A stretch of 64,000 nt of DNA from Gloeocapsopsis dulcis (GCF_032163395.1 NZ_CP119968.1:1101501-1165500); one strand, 5' to 3'; shown: positions 16,975 through 26,802, counted from the stretch's first letter. The notes: a model not told the origin generated them from the sequence alone. Numbers and translations: made by a program.

Positions 16975-17868
16975 CTACAATAATGGTCGAATTCTAGCTC
17001 TGTAAGCAGCAGAATCTAAGCCATCTCCAACATTTGCGGTTTGGGTGTCAATCGCACTTCTTAAGCGTGCAATGCGATCGCCTGTTGCTGGGTGAGTACT
17101 TAAAAAATTAGGTACAGATCTGCCATTTTGCCTAAGTAGCTTTTCCATAAAACCAACTGTAGCAGATGCTGGATAACCAGCACGTCTTGAGTTCGCTAAT
17201 CCACGTTGATCGGCTTCAAACTCATCTTCGCGACTATTAGGACGTCGTAATGCCAAATCGACACCAATTTGGACAGCACGGTTACGATCTAAGCCAGCAA
17301 CCGAAGCAACGCCACTAGCAATAGCTGTTTGACGCATTTGTTGAATTGCATGGCGACTAGCAATATGACCAATTTCATGCGCCATCACGCTGGCGAGTTG
17401 AGCTTCATTATCGGCGAGTCGAATTAAACCAGTATTGAGATAAACAAAGCCGCCCATCGTGGCAAAAGCATTAATGCCACTGTCATCAACAACTTGGAAG
17501 GTATAAGGAATTCCACTGCGATCGCTTGCGGGAACTAATCGCTGACCAATTTGATTAATATAGCGATTCACATCTGAATTGCGGTAGAGGCGAACTTCTC
17601 GACTTACAAGTTGTTGATTAATTTGTGTTCCTAATTGAACTTCCTGAGTGTCAGAAATATTCGACAGTTGAATAATCTGAACTCCACGAATCAGTAGATC
17701 AAAGATCGAAAAAGCTTGTGATACTGCTGGCGTACCCAACCACAGCGCCAGCACCACAAATATTGACAATAGCGGATAAACTAAGCGACGTCGGAAACGA
17801 TAAAAAATAAAAGAGAAATTAAACATACTCCGTTGCTGAAAAAAAACTAGATAAACAGCGATTGCCAT
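16975..17868 (-). CDS. M48-family zinc metalloprotease
   Basis: 297 residues; a start at Met15 (17826) is equally plausible. An N-terminal hydrophobic segment (about residues 28-52) acts as signal or anchor. The zinc site HEIGH is in VMAHEIGHIASRHA, and the third ligand is in the downstream EDEFEADQRG helix. The architecture resembles BepA/YfgC-like periplasmic chaperone-proteases without TPR repeats. The C-terminal FLSTHPATGDRIARL motif is family-typical. Likely role: envelope protein quality control. Confidence 0.9.
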   Translation of the reverse strand: MAIAVYLVFFQQRSMFNFSFIFYRFRRRLVYPLLSIFVVLALWLGTPAVSQAFSIFDLLIRGVQIIQLSNISDTQEVQLGTQINQQLVSREVRLYRNSDVNRYINQIGQRLVPASDRSGIPYTFQVVDDSGINAFATMGGFVYLNTGLIRLADNEAQLASVMAHEIGHIASRHAIQQMRQTAIASGVASVAGLDRNRAVQIGVDLALRRPNSREDEFEADQRGLANSRRAGYPASATVGFMEKLLRQNGRSVPNFLSTHPATGDRIARLRSAIDTQTANVGDGLDSAAYRARIRPLL

Positions 17869-18088
17869 CCGGCACGCGCTCCGCGAACACCCGTGACGAC
17901 GCTGCCCACAATGGGAACTACTAAAACATGAGACGTCTTTAGTTATCTATATGTTGCCATATGAAATACTGTGAGCTTTACCTAGGAATGCTTTAGGTAT
18001 TTTTATCAAGTAACACAATTTGAAACTAACCCCAACATCCAACAGCAGACGTGATAAGCTGGGCGACGATAGTTAACTTTTAAGAATC

Positions 18089-18613
18089 ATGGCGATTTTG
18101 GATTCTAAAGGACGCTTGTTTGGCAAGCTTAGTATTCTCGACTTAGGGGCAGCTTTAGTAATCCTCCTAGTTATTATTGGCATCTTTTTCTTTCCTGGCA
18201 CTTCCGGTTCTGTTGCTCAAGTTGGGGTGACAACAAAACCAATAGAAGTTGACTTAGTTGTTCGAGGTTTAAATGTCCGCGATCCTCAGCAAATCTTCAG
18301 CGAAGGCTTAAAAGAAGGTGGTAAAACCAACATTATTATTCGCAATCAACCTTACGGTCAGATTGAAGTGAAGTCGGTGAGACAATTGCCCAGAACTTTG
18401 CTCGTACCTCAGCCCGACGGTTCAATTAGAGAAATGTCCGATCCTAGAGCAAATCAATTCAGCACAGATATGCTGTTGACTCTCAATGGCAGAGCGCAAA
18501 TTACCAGCACAGGACCAGTTTTAGGCAATAGTAAGCTCAAAATTGGGATGCCTGTTGAACTTGAAGGCTTTAACTACAACTTTAACGCCACGGTAATTGA
18601 CGTGCGGACATGA
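18089..18613 (+). CDS. DUF4330-family membrane-anchored protein
   Basis: 174 residues beginning MAILDSKGRLFGKLSILDLG, then one hydrophobic helix (about 20-37) and a soluble domain of about 130 residues. The start and layout match the DUF4330 family common in cyanobacteria, whose function is unknown. The gene stands alone; a dispersed repeat follows at 18641. Confidence 0.8.
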   Translation: MAILDSKGRLFGKLSILDLGAALVILLVIIGIFFFPGTSGSVAQVGVTTKPIEVDLVVRGLNVRDPQQIFSEGLKEGGKTNIIIRNQPYGQIEVKSVRQLPRTLLVPQPDGSIREMSDPRANQFSTDMLLTLNGRAQITSTGPVLGNSKLKIGMPVELEGFNYNFNATVIDVRT

Positions 18614-18640
18614 TTAAAGGGCTGGAGAACAGGGATCGGA

Positions 18641-18669
18641 GGACGCTGGCGCAGACCTGCGGTTCAGGG
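18641..18669. repeat. Dispersed 29-bp repeat, copy 2
   Basis: Inverted relative to the copy at 15512-15540. It lies between the DUF4330 gene and the convergent hydrolase gene. Confidence 0.7.
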
Positions 18670-18685
18670 AAGCTTGGAATTAAGC

Positions 18686-19618
18686 TTAACTTCTGGCTTC
18701 TATTTCCTGTTGCGCTTTTGTTTCCTCGGAGAGAATTGGTAAAAAACGTCGGATTAAACCAATAGTGACTGCGGGTAGTTCTAATTGTGGTGTCAGCCCG
18801 ACATCATCAAGGGGTTGAAACACGCGAATTGCTTGCGGATTCATTGCTGCAAATCGGCGTCCAATTTCTGGACCTGTAAATTGTGACTTTTGACCCCAAA
18901 TAATTGCTGTCGGAACACTTAATTGAGGAACGTACAGCGACAAATCGAAACATAAATCGCCACGGACAAATGAAAGGGCTGCATATTCAGCATTCGGCTG
19001 CTGCGCAGATTCTAGATATGCTTCGACAATTTCTTGATAAATGCGGTTGGCACGAGCAAATTGACGTTGCTCCAGAAAACTACGAATGCCGTTACTATTG
19101 GCAATTCCCGCACTATAAAGCAAACGATCCAAAATAGGAGTACTAACTAACTGCGCAAAGAAGCTCCGCGAGTAGTTTTCTCCAAAATCTGACAATCCAG
19201 CAGGAGTTGTCAGAATCAGTGATTTAAATAACTCTGGACGAGCGATCGCTACTCGCATGGTAAACGCTGCCGTTAACGAAGAGGCAATTACTGTAACTGG
19301 GCGATCGCAGGTTTGTTCCAGAAATTCTGTGATTGTCGTCAGATAGTCATCAATTGTGTAATTACGGGTGGGATGCTCTGAACGACCCCAACCAATCAAA
19401 TCAGGTGCAATGACGCGATATTCTGCCGCAAATGCAGGATAAACCTTTGACCACTCATAGGCAGAAGATCCACCACCAAAACCGTGTAGAAATACTAATC
19501 GTTCTCGATTGTCATCCTCAGTTGTCTGACGCCAAGGTGCAGCACTTGCAGTGTAGTAAACCATTCTGCCAAGTGAAGTCAGTACCGATTGCTGCTCAAA
19601 ACCGAGTGGCAGAAACAT
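18686..19618 (-). CDS. Alpha/beta hydrolase-fold protein with degenerate catalytic triad
   Basis: 310 residues. The fold is evident from the oxyanion HGFGGG stretch (about residue 45-50), VIAPDLIGWGRSEHP (about 70-85) and the late strand before the C-terminal helix. However, the nucleophile elbow reads IASSLTAAF instead of GxSxG, and the usual catalytic-His position reads DDVGLTPQLELP, with Leu where GH is expected. Either the triad uses other residues or the protein is a non-catalytic member. Function unknown; soluble. Confidence 0.8.
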   Translation of the reverse strand: MFLPLGFEQQSVLTSLGRMVYYTASAAPWRQTTEDDNRERLVFLHGFGGGSSAYEWSKVYPAFAAEYRVIAPDLIGWGRSEHPTRNYTIDDYLTTITEFLEQTCDRPVTVIASSLTAAFTMRVAIARPELFKSLILTTPAGLSDFGENYSRSFFAQLVSTPILDRLLYSAGIANSNGIRSFLEQRQFARANRIYQEIVEAYLESAQQPNAEYAALSFVRGDLCFDLSLYVPQLSVPTAIIWGQKSQFTGPEIGRRFAAMNPQAIRVFQPLDDVGLTPQLELPAVTIGLIRRFLPILSEETKAQQEIEARS

Positions 19619-19718
19619 AACTCTTTCTCCAGCGATTGACTTCTTCTTCTATGATGCGCGGTTCTGGTGTTGTTCGTCAGCTAATATTGGTAAATAACCG
19701 TACACCTTGCCTCATATT

Positions 19719-20255
19719 CTACAAAGGTTCAGCTTTTTCCACTGAAGAGTTATTGACTCCTAGGGTTAGCTGTAAGGGGCGTTGTGAGGGGTAGGCTTTT
19801 ACAACTTGTCTGTAGACTTGATAGTTAGTTGGCAGCGTTCTTTGTTTGCTACCCTCGATATACGTTATTTGATAATTTACAGATTTTAATAATTCAGGAG
19901 TACTAGGTTGTTCTTGCGGTCTTTGTCTTTGTTCAATTTGATCGACCGTTGGTCGAGACGGTAATGCAGGCCACCACAAACCTTGGTCATCAGGACCGGT
20001 GACTGCAGCTGGAGGCTGTTGACCGTTGCGATTGAGTAAAGAAGTTGCGGCAAAAGTTTCAAAGCGTGGTAGTTTATCGCTCGGACTTGTAGAATACCTG
20101 ACTTGCCAAGTGTAGGTAGTTTGTGCAGTTGCTTCATACTGGTTAGTCGTTAGGGTGCTACAACTTGTGAGGGCGATCGCGCTCATGATGCTAACCACAA
20201 CTTTAAAAATCTTCTTCAAACTCTTACTCACACTCAATACAAGATTTTCTGACAA
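19719..20255 (-). CDS. Putative lipoprotein of unknown function
   Basis: Up to 178 residues. The open frame begins at a TTG; an internal ATG (20189) just before AIALTSC is also possible. The lipobox ALTSC followed by STLTTNQ indicates an exported lipoprotein. The mature part contains a Pro/Gln-rich stretch near the middle. No known family recognised. It is divergent from the deacetylase gene by 8 bases, so the two share a very compact promoter region or their annotated starts are too far upstream. Confidence 0.6.
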   Translation of the reverse strand: MSENLVLSVSKSLKKIFKVVVSIMSAIALTSCSTLTTNQYEATAQTTYTWQVRYSTSPSDKLPRFETFAATSLLNRNGQQPPAAVTGPDDQGLWWPALPSRPTVDQIEQRQRPQEQPSTPELLKSVNYQITYIEGSKQRTLPTNYQVYRQVVKAYPSQRPLQLTLGVNNSSVEKAEPL

Positions 20256-20263
20256 TAAGAAAA

Positions 20264-20956
20264 ATGCAGTTGGCTCCTTTTTTTCCTATCCTTTACCGAA
20301 TTTTACAACCCTCTTTCCCACACTGTCTTTGGGCTGGTAATCCAAATTTAAAAACAATTGCTTTGACTTTTGATGATGGTCCGCATCCAACTTATACCCC
20401 CCAGTTGCTAGAAGTTTTGGATCGCTACGCTATTCCGGCAAGTTTTTTTTGGTTAGGCGCTTGTGTCAATCGCGCTCCCTTTACTGCCAAGACTGTTTAC
20501 GAGCGCGGACATTGGATTGGTCTTCACGGGTACGACCATCGCTCGTTTCCGATGTTAACGACAACAGAACTTAAGCAGAGTTTATGCGCCACGCAAGAGG
20601 CAATCTCAACAGCTTGCCGAATCGATGCTAACTCTGTGCGTGATGTCAGACCACCTAATGGTTTATTTACTCCACAAGTTTTAAATTCGTTACATCTGTG
20701 GCAATATCGCTCGGTGATGTGGAGTGTCGTACCAGAAGACTGGGTACGTCCAGGAATTGGAACTGTTGTGCAGCGCGTACTTCAACAAGTTACTAATGGC
20801 TCAATGATTGTCTTACACGATGGTGCCTGTGGTGGACAAGATGTCGCAGTAATAACTGCGCAGCTAGTGCCTCAATTGCTACACCAAGGCTATCAATTTG
20901 TAACGGTAGATACTTTGTGGCAACAAGCCCAAACCTTCACTAGTAGACACTTTTAG
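20264..20956 (+). CDS. Polysaccharide deacetylase (NodB-homology, CE4)
   Basis: 230 residues. Metal-dependent removal of N- or O-acetyl groups from peptidoglycan or polysaccharide. The motif TFDDGPHP (about residues 37-44) supplies the catalytic base and metal Asp. HGYDHRSFP gives the metal His pair, RPPNG is motif 3, and VLHDG near the C terminus is motif 5. There is no clear cleavable signal peptide. Together with the glycosyltransferases elsewhere in the window it fits envelope polysaccharide modification, but it is not clustered with them. Confidence 0.9.
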   Translation: MQLAPFFPILYRILQPSFPHCLWAGNPNLKTIALTFDDGPHPTYTPQLLEVLDRYAIPASFFWLGACVNRAPFTAKTVYERGHWIGLHGYDHRSFPMLTTTELKQSLCATQEAISTACRIDANSVRDVRPPNGLFTPQVLNSLHLWQYRSVMWSVVPEDWVRPGIGTVVQRVLQQVTNGSMIVLHDGACGGQDVAVITAQLVPQLLHQGYQFVTVDTLWQQAQTFTSRHF

Positions 20957-21792
20957 CACCTTGGTTTGCTACTTTCTTTACTTTCTTAAAATTAAACTCT
21001 TGATGATTAGCTGACACTGTGGCACAGAATTCACTACAATATCAGGAAACTGTTTACTAATTTGTCAAGGTTATTTAGGTTGAAATTTAAGTCAGACCTT
21101 AGTTAAGCTGGGGTAAAGATAGCAAGTCGAAATTAAGCTAGCTAGTTATAGGTGGACTTATCCTCGGTTTAGCCTGCTGTCAAGTCCCTGACAGAGAAAC
21201 CGAGACACGAGTAAACAACCTAGACTTGTACTTTCAAAAAAGTGCAAATCAAGTTAGCACATTTAACTTCGACAAAGTAGATTCGCAGAGAATGTATACA
21301 TGAAGAAAGGTAAAGAACTTAGACAGCTACAGGGCTTGCCTTTGTATATGTTGTAAATAACATGCATGTTCGTTCTCTCAATTCATCCGAAAGAAACGAG
21401 CTACAAATTTAGGAGACAATTTTAAAAATTCACATGACTTTATCAATTTAGGAAACTGTGCCTGTAGGAATTTATATGATTCAACACACAAAATCCATGC
21501 AAGTTTTGTGAAACAGGCTACAATCAAAACGATCTTTACAACTTTTTTAAAAGAGTTGTATCTGGCATAGCTCAAGCTACTGGGCGTTAAGCTGTACAAG
21601 CAAGTCGTTTCCCGTAGGAAACCAATCCGTCAACAAATTGTTGTGAGGAGTATGATTAACTGCTTGATTCTTTGCGATCGCCAAAAACTTCTAAGTAAAT
21701 GCTCTTTACAGTAAGTGGCAGCTTATTAGTAAAGACACTAACCAAATCATGAGTAATTGATTGTTGACATTAAGGAGCATGAGGAACGCGGC
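20957..21792. other. Long upstream region of the principal sigma factor gene
   Basis: About 830 bases. Open frames such as 21378-21599 (minus) lack support. A purine-rich AAGGAG at 21772-21777 is a ribosome-site candidate for sigA. The rest probably contains promoters and an untranslated leader. Confidence 0.45.
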
Positions 21793-22968
21793 ATGAACCC
21801 GGCTAACAACGTACTCGAAACCATTCATCAGCCTGAACTCGAAGCAACGAATAATCAACCTGAAGGAGAGTTAGATCTCATCACAATTGAAGATGACGAG
21901 GATTTAATCATTCTTGACGGAGATGACGCTGATGATTTTCTAGAAGCTCAGCCTGATGAGGACGACGCTAAGTCTGGTAAAGCCGCTAAATCCCGTCGGC
22001 GGACGCAAACCAAGAAGAAGCACTATACAGAGGATTCAATTCGCCTCTATTTACAAGAGATTGGACGGATTCGGCTACTGCGAGCAGATGAAGAAATTGA
22101 ACTCGCACGGAAAATTGCTGAGTTGTTGGAAATGGAAAGAGTTCGCGAAAGACTGTTAGAGCAGTTAAATCGCGAGCCACAGGATAGCGAATGGGCAGAA
22201 GCTGTGCAGTTGTCTTTGCCAACGTTTCGATATCGCCTTCATGTCGGACGACGGGCAAAAGACAAAATGGTGCAATCAAACTTGCGTCTTGTCGTTTCCA
22301 TCGCCAAAAAATACATGAATCGGGGTCTTTCTTTCCAAGACTTAATTCAGGAAGGAAGCCTAGGGCTAATTCGTGCAGCAGAAAAGTTTGACCACGAGAA
22401 AGGTTATAAGTTTTCAACTTATGCTACATGGTGGATTCGCCAAGCAATTACACGGGCGATCGCCGACCAATCTCGCACGATTCGCTTACCAGTTCACCTA
22501 TACGAAACGATCTCTCGAATCAAAAAAACGACAAAACTACTCTCTCAAGAAATGGGTCGCAAACCTACTGAAGAAGAAATTGCTACCCGCATGGAAATGA
22601 CGATTGAGAAGCTACGCTTTATCGCTAAATCGGCTCAATTACCAATTTCATTAGAAACGCCCATCGGCAAAGAAGAAGATTCCCGACTGGGCGATTTTAT
22701 TGAGTCTGATGGAGAAACACCGGAAGATCAAGTGTCTAAGAGCCTCTTGCGCGAAGACTTAGAAAAAGTTTTAGATAGTCTTAGCCCTCGGGAAAGAGAT
22801 GTTTTAAGACTGCGCTATGGATTAGACGATGGTCGGATGAAAACATTAGAAGAAATCGGACAGATTTTTAATGTTACCCGCGAGCGCATCCGTCAGATCG
22901 AGGCAAAGGCATTGCGGAAGCTACGTCATCCCAATCGCAACAGTGTATTAAAGGAGTACATCCGTTAA
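21793..22968 (+). CDS. sigA: RNA polymerase principal sigma factor (group 1)
   Basis: 391 residues from ATG 21793 (MNPANNVLE); an in-frame TTG at 21757 is less likely. An acidic N-terminal region (region 1.1-like, about 20-70) is followed by [19 protein letters not shown] (region 1.2), the region 2 block [23 protein letters not shown] and the -10-binding helix [17 protein letters not shown], each read in part. Region 3 and the region 4.2 helix [19 protein letters not shown] follow. Length and composition match cyanobacterial SigA (RpoD1). A terminator follows at 23017. Confidence 0.96.
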   Translation: MNPANNVLETIHQPELEATNNQPEGELDLITIEDDEDLIILDGDDADDFLEAQPDEDDAKSGKAAKSRRRTQTKKKHYTEDSIRLYLQEIGRIRLLRADEEIELARKIAELLEMERVRERLLEQLNREPQDSEWAEAVQLSLPTFRYRLHVGRRAKDKMVQSNLRLVVSIAKKYMNRGLSFQDLIQEGSLGLIRAAEKFDHEKGYKFSTYATWWIRQAITRAIADQSRTIRLPVHLYETISRIKKTTKLLSQEMGRKPTEEEIATRMEMTIEKLRFIAKSAQLPISLETPIGKEEDSRLGDFIESDGETPEDQVSKSLLREDLEKVLDSLSPRERDVLRLRYGLDDGRMKTLEEIGQIFNVTRERIRQIEAKALRKLRHPNRNSVLKEYIR

Positions 22969-23016
22969 ATCCAACGCCTTCTTGAGGAAAGATTAGGAAT
23001 AGCAATGAAAAAGGAA

Positions 23017-23045
23017 AACGCCACATTCAGTTGTGGCGTTTTTTG
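23017..23045 (+). terminator. Terminator of sigA
   Basis: AACGCCACA pairs with TGTGGCGTT around a short loop, followed by TTTTTG. Confidence 0.9.
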
Positions 23046-23170
23046 TATTTACTCTATAAATCTGCTGTGCTTAGGCTATCTTGATTGACCTGTTTTGGTA
23101 TTAGTTGAAAACCTAGAGAATGTCTCTGTAATCACACCACTAAAATTAGCTCGTAACGAAACTTTATAGC

Positions 23171-23350
23171 TTAAAGAATGCCCCAGAAGTGTAGGACACC
23201 TTGACCTGTAAACAGTTCAATTAAAACTGCTGCCAAGAATCCAATCATTGCCAGACGACCGTTCCAAATTTCTGCTTGAGGGGTGAAGCCCCAACGCCAA
23301 GTATTACGATCTTCCATAACAGGGGTTGTAACTTTTGTTGTGTTCTGCAT
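23171..23350 (-). CDS. High light-inducible protein (Hlip), copy 2
   Basis: 59 residues from ATG 23350; a GTG nine bases upstream is possible. The single chlorophyll-binding helix has the motif [20 protein letters not shown], with Glu, Asn and Arg ligands as in LHC-like proteins. Hlips protect newly made chlorophyll-proteins under excess light. It is nearly the same as the Hlip at 23549-23728, showing a local tandem duplication. Confidence 0.93.
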   Translation of the reverse strand: MQNTTKVTTPVMEDRNTWRWGFTPQAEIWNGRLAMIGFLAAVLIELFTGQGVLHFWGIL

Positions 23351-23548
23351 AGTTGGCACTCCAGAATTCTTTTGGTAACAGTTTGTTTAGCTCTGTAAAT
23401 TAATATAACAAATTTTTACACAAAAGCAACAAATAAGTTTCTCAAGTTTTTAGCGCTATCAAGATTACTGCTCCTAAAAGCAAACGCTCTGAAAGTGTAG
23501 ATGAGACCTTTAGAGCGCTTACGTTAGTTTGGTATGTAGAGGTAGCGA

Positions 23549-23728
23549 TTACATAATGCCCCAGAAATGAAGGAAGCCCTGACCAGCGAATAATTCAATT
23601 AGGACTGCTGCTAAGAAACCAATCATTGCTAAACGACCGTTCCAAATTTCTGCTTGGGGAGTGAAACCATAACGCCAAGCATTGCGATCGTCCACGATGG
23701 GAGGTGTAATTTTGGTTGTGTCTTGCAT
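23549..23728 (-). CDS. High light-inducible protein (Hlip), copy 1
   Basis: 59 residues from ATG 23728 (MQDTTKIT). A longer frame upstream is not supported by comparison with the neighbouring copy. It has the same chlorophyll-binding helix [16 protein letters not shown] and ends GFLHFWGIM. About 200 bases separate the two copies, and each could have its own promoter. Confidence 0.93.
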   Translation of the reverse strand: MQDTTKITPPIVDDRNAWRYGFTPQAEIWNGRLAMIGFLAAVLIELFAGQGFLHFWGIM

Positions 23729-23855
23729 GGTTTTAGCTCCAAAGAGATGATTTGTTAAGTAATGTAGCATAATCTGTAAATAAATGTAACGCCGAGTTAG
23801 TGTGAATATCTCTCTCTGAGGTATGAAAGACCAGTAAGTTCTTTACCAAGAACAG

Positions 23856-25190
23856 TTACTCTAACCAGATTGCTTGACCACTTTCGTATTCAAAAAAATG
23901 AAGTTTATCAAGTGATAGTGATAGCCATAGCTGCTCACCAATGGCTACCTGACGATCAGGTGGAATGCGCACTTGCAGAGTATTTGTCGCGGTAGTAGTA
24001 ATAAAAGATGGTTGTATCCCTTGCTTGACAAAGCTGACAGCAAGGTAAGTATCGTTACCCAAAGCTTCTACTAAATCTACTTGGACTAATAGACTTTCTG
24101 GTGCAGGCGTACTTAAGTGAAAGTGATCTGGTCGAATACCTAAAATCAGTGTTTGACGATCATAGTTCTGGAGAACATTTGCCCATTGTTCTGGCAGTGC
24201 GAAGTGAAACTGCGGATGAGAAACTGATAATGGCGCGTGAAATTGAACAGGCAGGAAATTCATTGGTGGCGAGCCAATAAATTCGGCGACAAAGCGTGTT
24301 GCTGGACGGTTATAAAGTTCTAGTGGTGGCGCAACTTGCTGAATTTGTCCTTGATTCATCACCGCAATGCGATCGCCCATTGTCATTGCTTCAGTTTGAT
24401 CGTGGGTAACGTAAACAGTTGTTGTCCCGAGTTGACGTTGTAGCTTCACAATTTGAGCACGGGTTTCTGCCCGAAGTTTGGCATCGAGGTTCGATAAAGG
24501 TTCATCCATCAAAAAAACTTGTGGATTGCGGGCGATCGCCCTTCCTAAAGCAACGCGTTGCTTCTGTCCACCAGAAAGTTGTTTTGGCAGTCGATGGAGT
24601 AGTGCTTCAATTTGCAGTAATTGCGCCACATTCCGCACACGTTCGTCAACTGCTCGTTCGCGTGCCGTAGTATAGCGTAACTGCTTTGGCAATCCCCGCG
24701 TTACTCCCACTAACAAGTTATCTAACGATGTAGAACCACTCTTACCGCCCCACGCCCCACGCCCCTCGCTCCTCAATGTCCGTCGCAACCCAAATGCCAA
24801 GTTATCGTAAACCGTCATGTGGGGATAGAGCGCGTAGTTTTGAAATACCATGGCAATATCTCTCGCTTTCGCTGGTAATTCATTCACCAAGCGATCGCCC
24901 ACCCAGATATTGCCTCCAGATATTTTCTCTAGCCCAGCGATTAAGCGCAGCAAAGTACTTTTACCGCAGCCCGAAGGTCCCACCAAGACCATAAACTCAC
25001 CATCAGCAACACTCAAGTTAATGTTGCGTAAAACACTAACATTTTGCTTTTGTTCTCGACTATTGCGTTCAACCATTGATGGCGCATCAAGTGGCGCGAG
25101 TGGAGATGACTGTGCAACTACCGGAGTCACTCGTTCGTTATGCCGAGTGGGAAAGCTTTTATAAACGTTCTCCAAAACAACTTGCGCCAC
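23856..25190 (-). CDS. ABC transporter ATP-binding protein, UgpC/MalK type
   Basis: 444 residues. The ATPase domain has Walker A GPSGCGKST (about residue 72-80), Q-loop VFQNYALYPH, signature LSGGQ and Walker B VFLMDEPLS, followed by the H-loop VTHDQTEAM. The C-terminal 160 residues form the TOBE/regulatory domain typical of sugar and glycerol-phosphate importers. It is longer than usual because of an insert after NLAFGLRR (about residues 140-185). Part of this is encoded by a G-rich tract (about 24739-24780) resembling intergenic repeats elsewhere in the window. No permease genes are adjacent, so the partner is unknown. Confidence 0.9.
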   Translation of the reverse strand: MAQVVLENVYKSFPTRHNERVTPVVAQSSPLAPLDAPSMVERNSREQKQNVSVLRNINLSVADGEFMVLVGPSGCGKSTLLRLIAGLEKISGGNIWVGDRLVNELPAKARDIAMVFQNYALYPHMTVYDNLAFGLRRTLRSEGRGAWGGKSGSTSLDNLLVGVTRGLPKQLRYTTARERAVDERVRNVAQLLQIEALLHRLPKQLSGGQKQRVALGRAIARNPQVFLMDEPLSNLDAKLRAETRAQIVKLQRQLGTTTVYVTHDQTEAMTMGDRIAVMNQGQIQQVAPPLELYNRPATRFVAEFIGSPPMNFLPVQFHAPLSVSHPQFHFALPEQWANVLQNYDRQTLILGIRPDHFHLSTPAPESLLVQVDLVEALGNDTYLAVSFVKQGIQPSFITTTATNTLQVRIPPDRQVAIGEQLWLSLSLDKLHFFEYESGQAIWLE

Positions 25191-25226
25191 GATAGTTAGT
25201 TCCTGTAAAAAACTTTATGCTGAATT

Positions 25227-26330
25227 TTAGCGAGTTAGATCGCCTGGACGATAAACTTTACCAAGAGAATGGTCTGGATTAATTTCTACTACTAAATCAA
25301 CCCAAGTGTGAGGAGTTAATAAAGGCTTAATAAATAACTCCGGATGAAGCGATCGCCAAAAATACTTGACAAAATCTTCAATTTCTGCATCAGCCATTCC
25401 TGATTGACCAACGGTAATCCTATCGTGTTCTGCATCTTTACGCCATGTTAAGCTACGACGATAGTCATCAGGGTAGAGCAAGATTAAAGAGTCGAGTTGC
25501 TCCCACAAAGGTAAATACTCTTGTAACCGAGCATTCATGTCGCGGGCAAATTCGCGATCTGCGCTTGTATCAATTGGCGGTGGAGCCGTGTTAAATTGCT
25601 GCGGATCGATCGGTCGTACGCCTACAAACCATCCTTCAAACAAAACAATATCAACAGCCTCGACAACTTCAGGTTGCGTGCGATTGCCAGCACCACCATA
25701 AGCCGACTTATCAAAGCGAGGTATGGCAATCGGTTGAGAATCAGGTTGACGTAATGTTTCTAGTACCGTTAAACCCAAATCAACATCATGCGTTCCTGGG
25801 GGACCACGCCAAATTAAGCGCGGATCGTGCTGTCTTAACGCTAGGCGATCGTGATAAGTTTTGTACAAGTCATCCAACGACAAGCTGACTGTACGATATC
25901 CTAAGTGCTCGAGAATAAGTACGAGCATTGCACTCAGGGTGGTTTTTCCCGTACCTTGTCCGCCTAAGATGCCTTGAACGAAGGTTCTTTGTAATTGTTG
26001 GCGAGATGCTGCAAGCTGCATCGCTAAAGGTAGCCAAAAATCCCATAGTGTCTTAATTAGCTGATTTGGTGAAAGCAAACGTGTTTGACAAAAGTCACAA
26101 AAAGCTGGGTAGACTGCACGTAGTAAATGCGATCGCTTTTGTACGACTTGCGCAACATTTTCTGAGGTAATGTCAAAGGCTTGAGCGCGTAAAGGATCTG
26201 CAAGCATTGCTTGTGCTACACGTTCATCGGGTAATACTGCATTCGCTACAATTTGACTTAACCACAAATTTGCTGCATCTTTCATCCAGCAGTTCTCACC
26301 AGAATAAACTACACAACTTTTTACCCTCAA
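25227..26330 (-). CDS. D-glycerate 3-kinase, plant-type (GLYK)
   Basis: 367 residues. Phosphorylates D-glycerate to 3-phosphoglycerate, the last step of the photorespiratory C2 cycle. The P-loop is GGQGTGKTT (about residue 127-135), followed by SLDDLYKTYHDR and RGPPGTHDVDLG, the signature of the plant-type kinase family, and VLFEGWFVGV. The start is uncertain; the conserved core begins well inside. It lies immediately upstream of the ATPase gene on the same strand, but a functional link is not evident. Confidence 0.88.
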   Translation of the reverse strand: MRVKSCVVYSGENCWMKDAANLWLSQIVANAVLPDERVAQAMLADPLRAQAFDITSENVAQVVQKRSHLLRAVYPAFCDFCQTRLLSPNQLIKTLWDFWLPLAMQLAASRQQLQRTFVQGILGGQGTGKTTLSAMLVLILEHLGYRTVSLSLDDLYKTYHDRLALRQHDPRLIWRGPPGTHDVDLGLTVLETLRQPDSQPIAIPRFDKSAYGGAGNRTQPEVVEAVDIVLFEGWFVGVRPIDPQQFNTAPPPIDTSADREFARDMNARLQEYLPLWEQLDSLILLYPDDYRRSLTWRKDAEHDRITVGQSGMADAEIEDFVKYFWRSLHPELFIKPLLTPHTWVDLVVEINPDHSLGKVYRPGDLTR

Positions 26331-26346
26331 TCCAAATTACCGTCAC

Positions 26347-26679
26347 TTAAGAACCAAGTTTAAACGCTTCCAAGAACAAACTATAAATTAGACCAATTTT
26401 GCCAGCATTTAATGCTTCTAGCCACAGTCCACGCTGTTTGCGCCAGGTACGACTGTAGTAAATTCGATCGACGATTTCACTCCATGCCACTAAAACGCCT
26501 GCACCGATAATGTCCCAGTCAGCCGCCTGTCCAGCGATCGTCGAAATGGCTGAGCCAAGGAAAAAGCCAAACAATACACTAATAATTAGTACCGATAGCT
26601 TACGCCAAGGATTGAAAAACCATCTTCCGAGTTGTCCGGCAAGGGAATTAAAAAGATCGTTAAGACGGGTATTTTGCAT
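26347..26679 (-). CDS. Ycf20/DUF565-family membrane protein
   Basis: 110 residues beginning MQNTRLNDLFNSLAGQLGRW, with two hydrophobic segments (about 28-48 and 57-68) and a C-terminal WLEALNAGKIGLIYSLFLEAFKLG. These features match the Ycf20/DUF565 family conserved in cyanobacteria and plastids, linked in algae and plants to non-photochemical quenching. It ends 16 bases before the glycerate kinase gene and is probably co-transcribed with it. Confidence 0.83.
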   Translation of the reverse strand: MQNTRLNDLFNSLAGQLGRWFFNPWRKLSVLIISVLFGFFLGSAISTIAGQAADWDIIGAGVLVAWSEIVDRIYYSRTWRKQRGLWLEALNAGKIGLIYSLFLEAFKLGS

Positions 26680-26802
26680 CGTTCATTAAATGCTCAAGAT
26701 AAGCTGTTAACTAGCTTTAAGCTTGTTTCAATGATAAGAAGGAAATTTTGCACAGGATATAAATATAGATTACCGAAAAATTGGGTTTAAAGTCCCGTCT
26801 TT

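Noticed and set aside
19886-20137. Overlapping minus-strand frame inside the putative lipoprotein gene
   Set aside because: No start signal or domain; the lipobox frame is the more credible one.
21378-21599. 73-codon minus-strand frame upstream of sigA
   Set aside because: AT-rich, weak hydrophobicity pattern, no ribosome site and no family resemblance.
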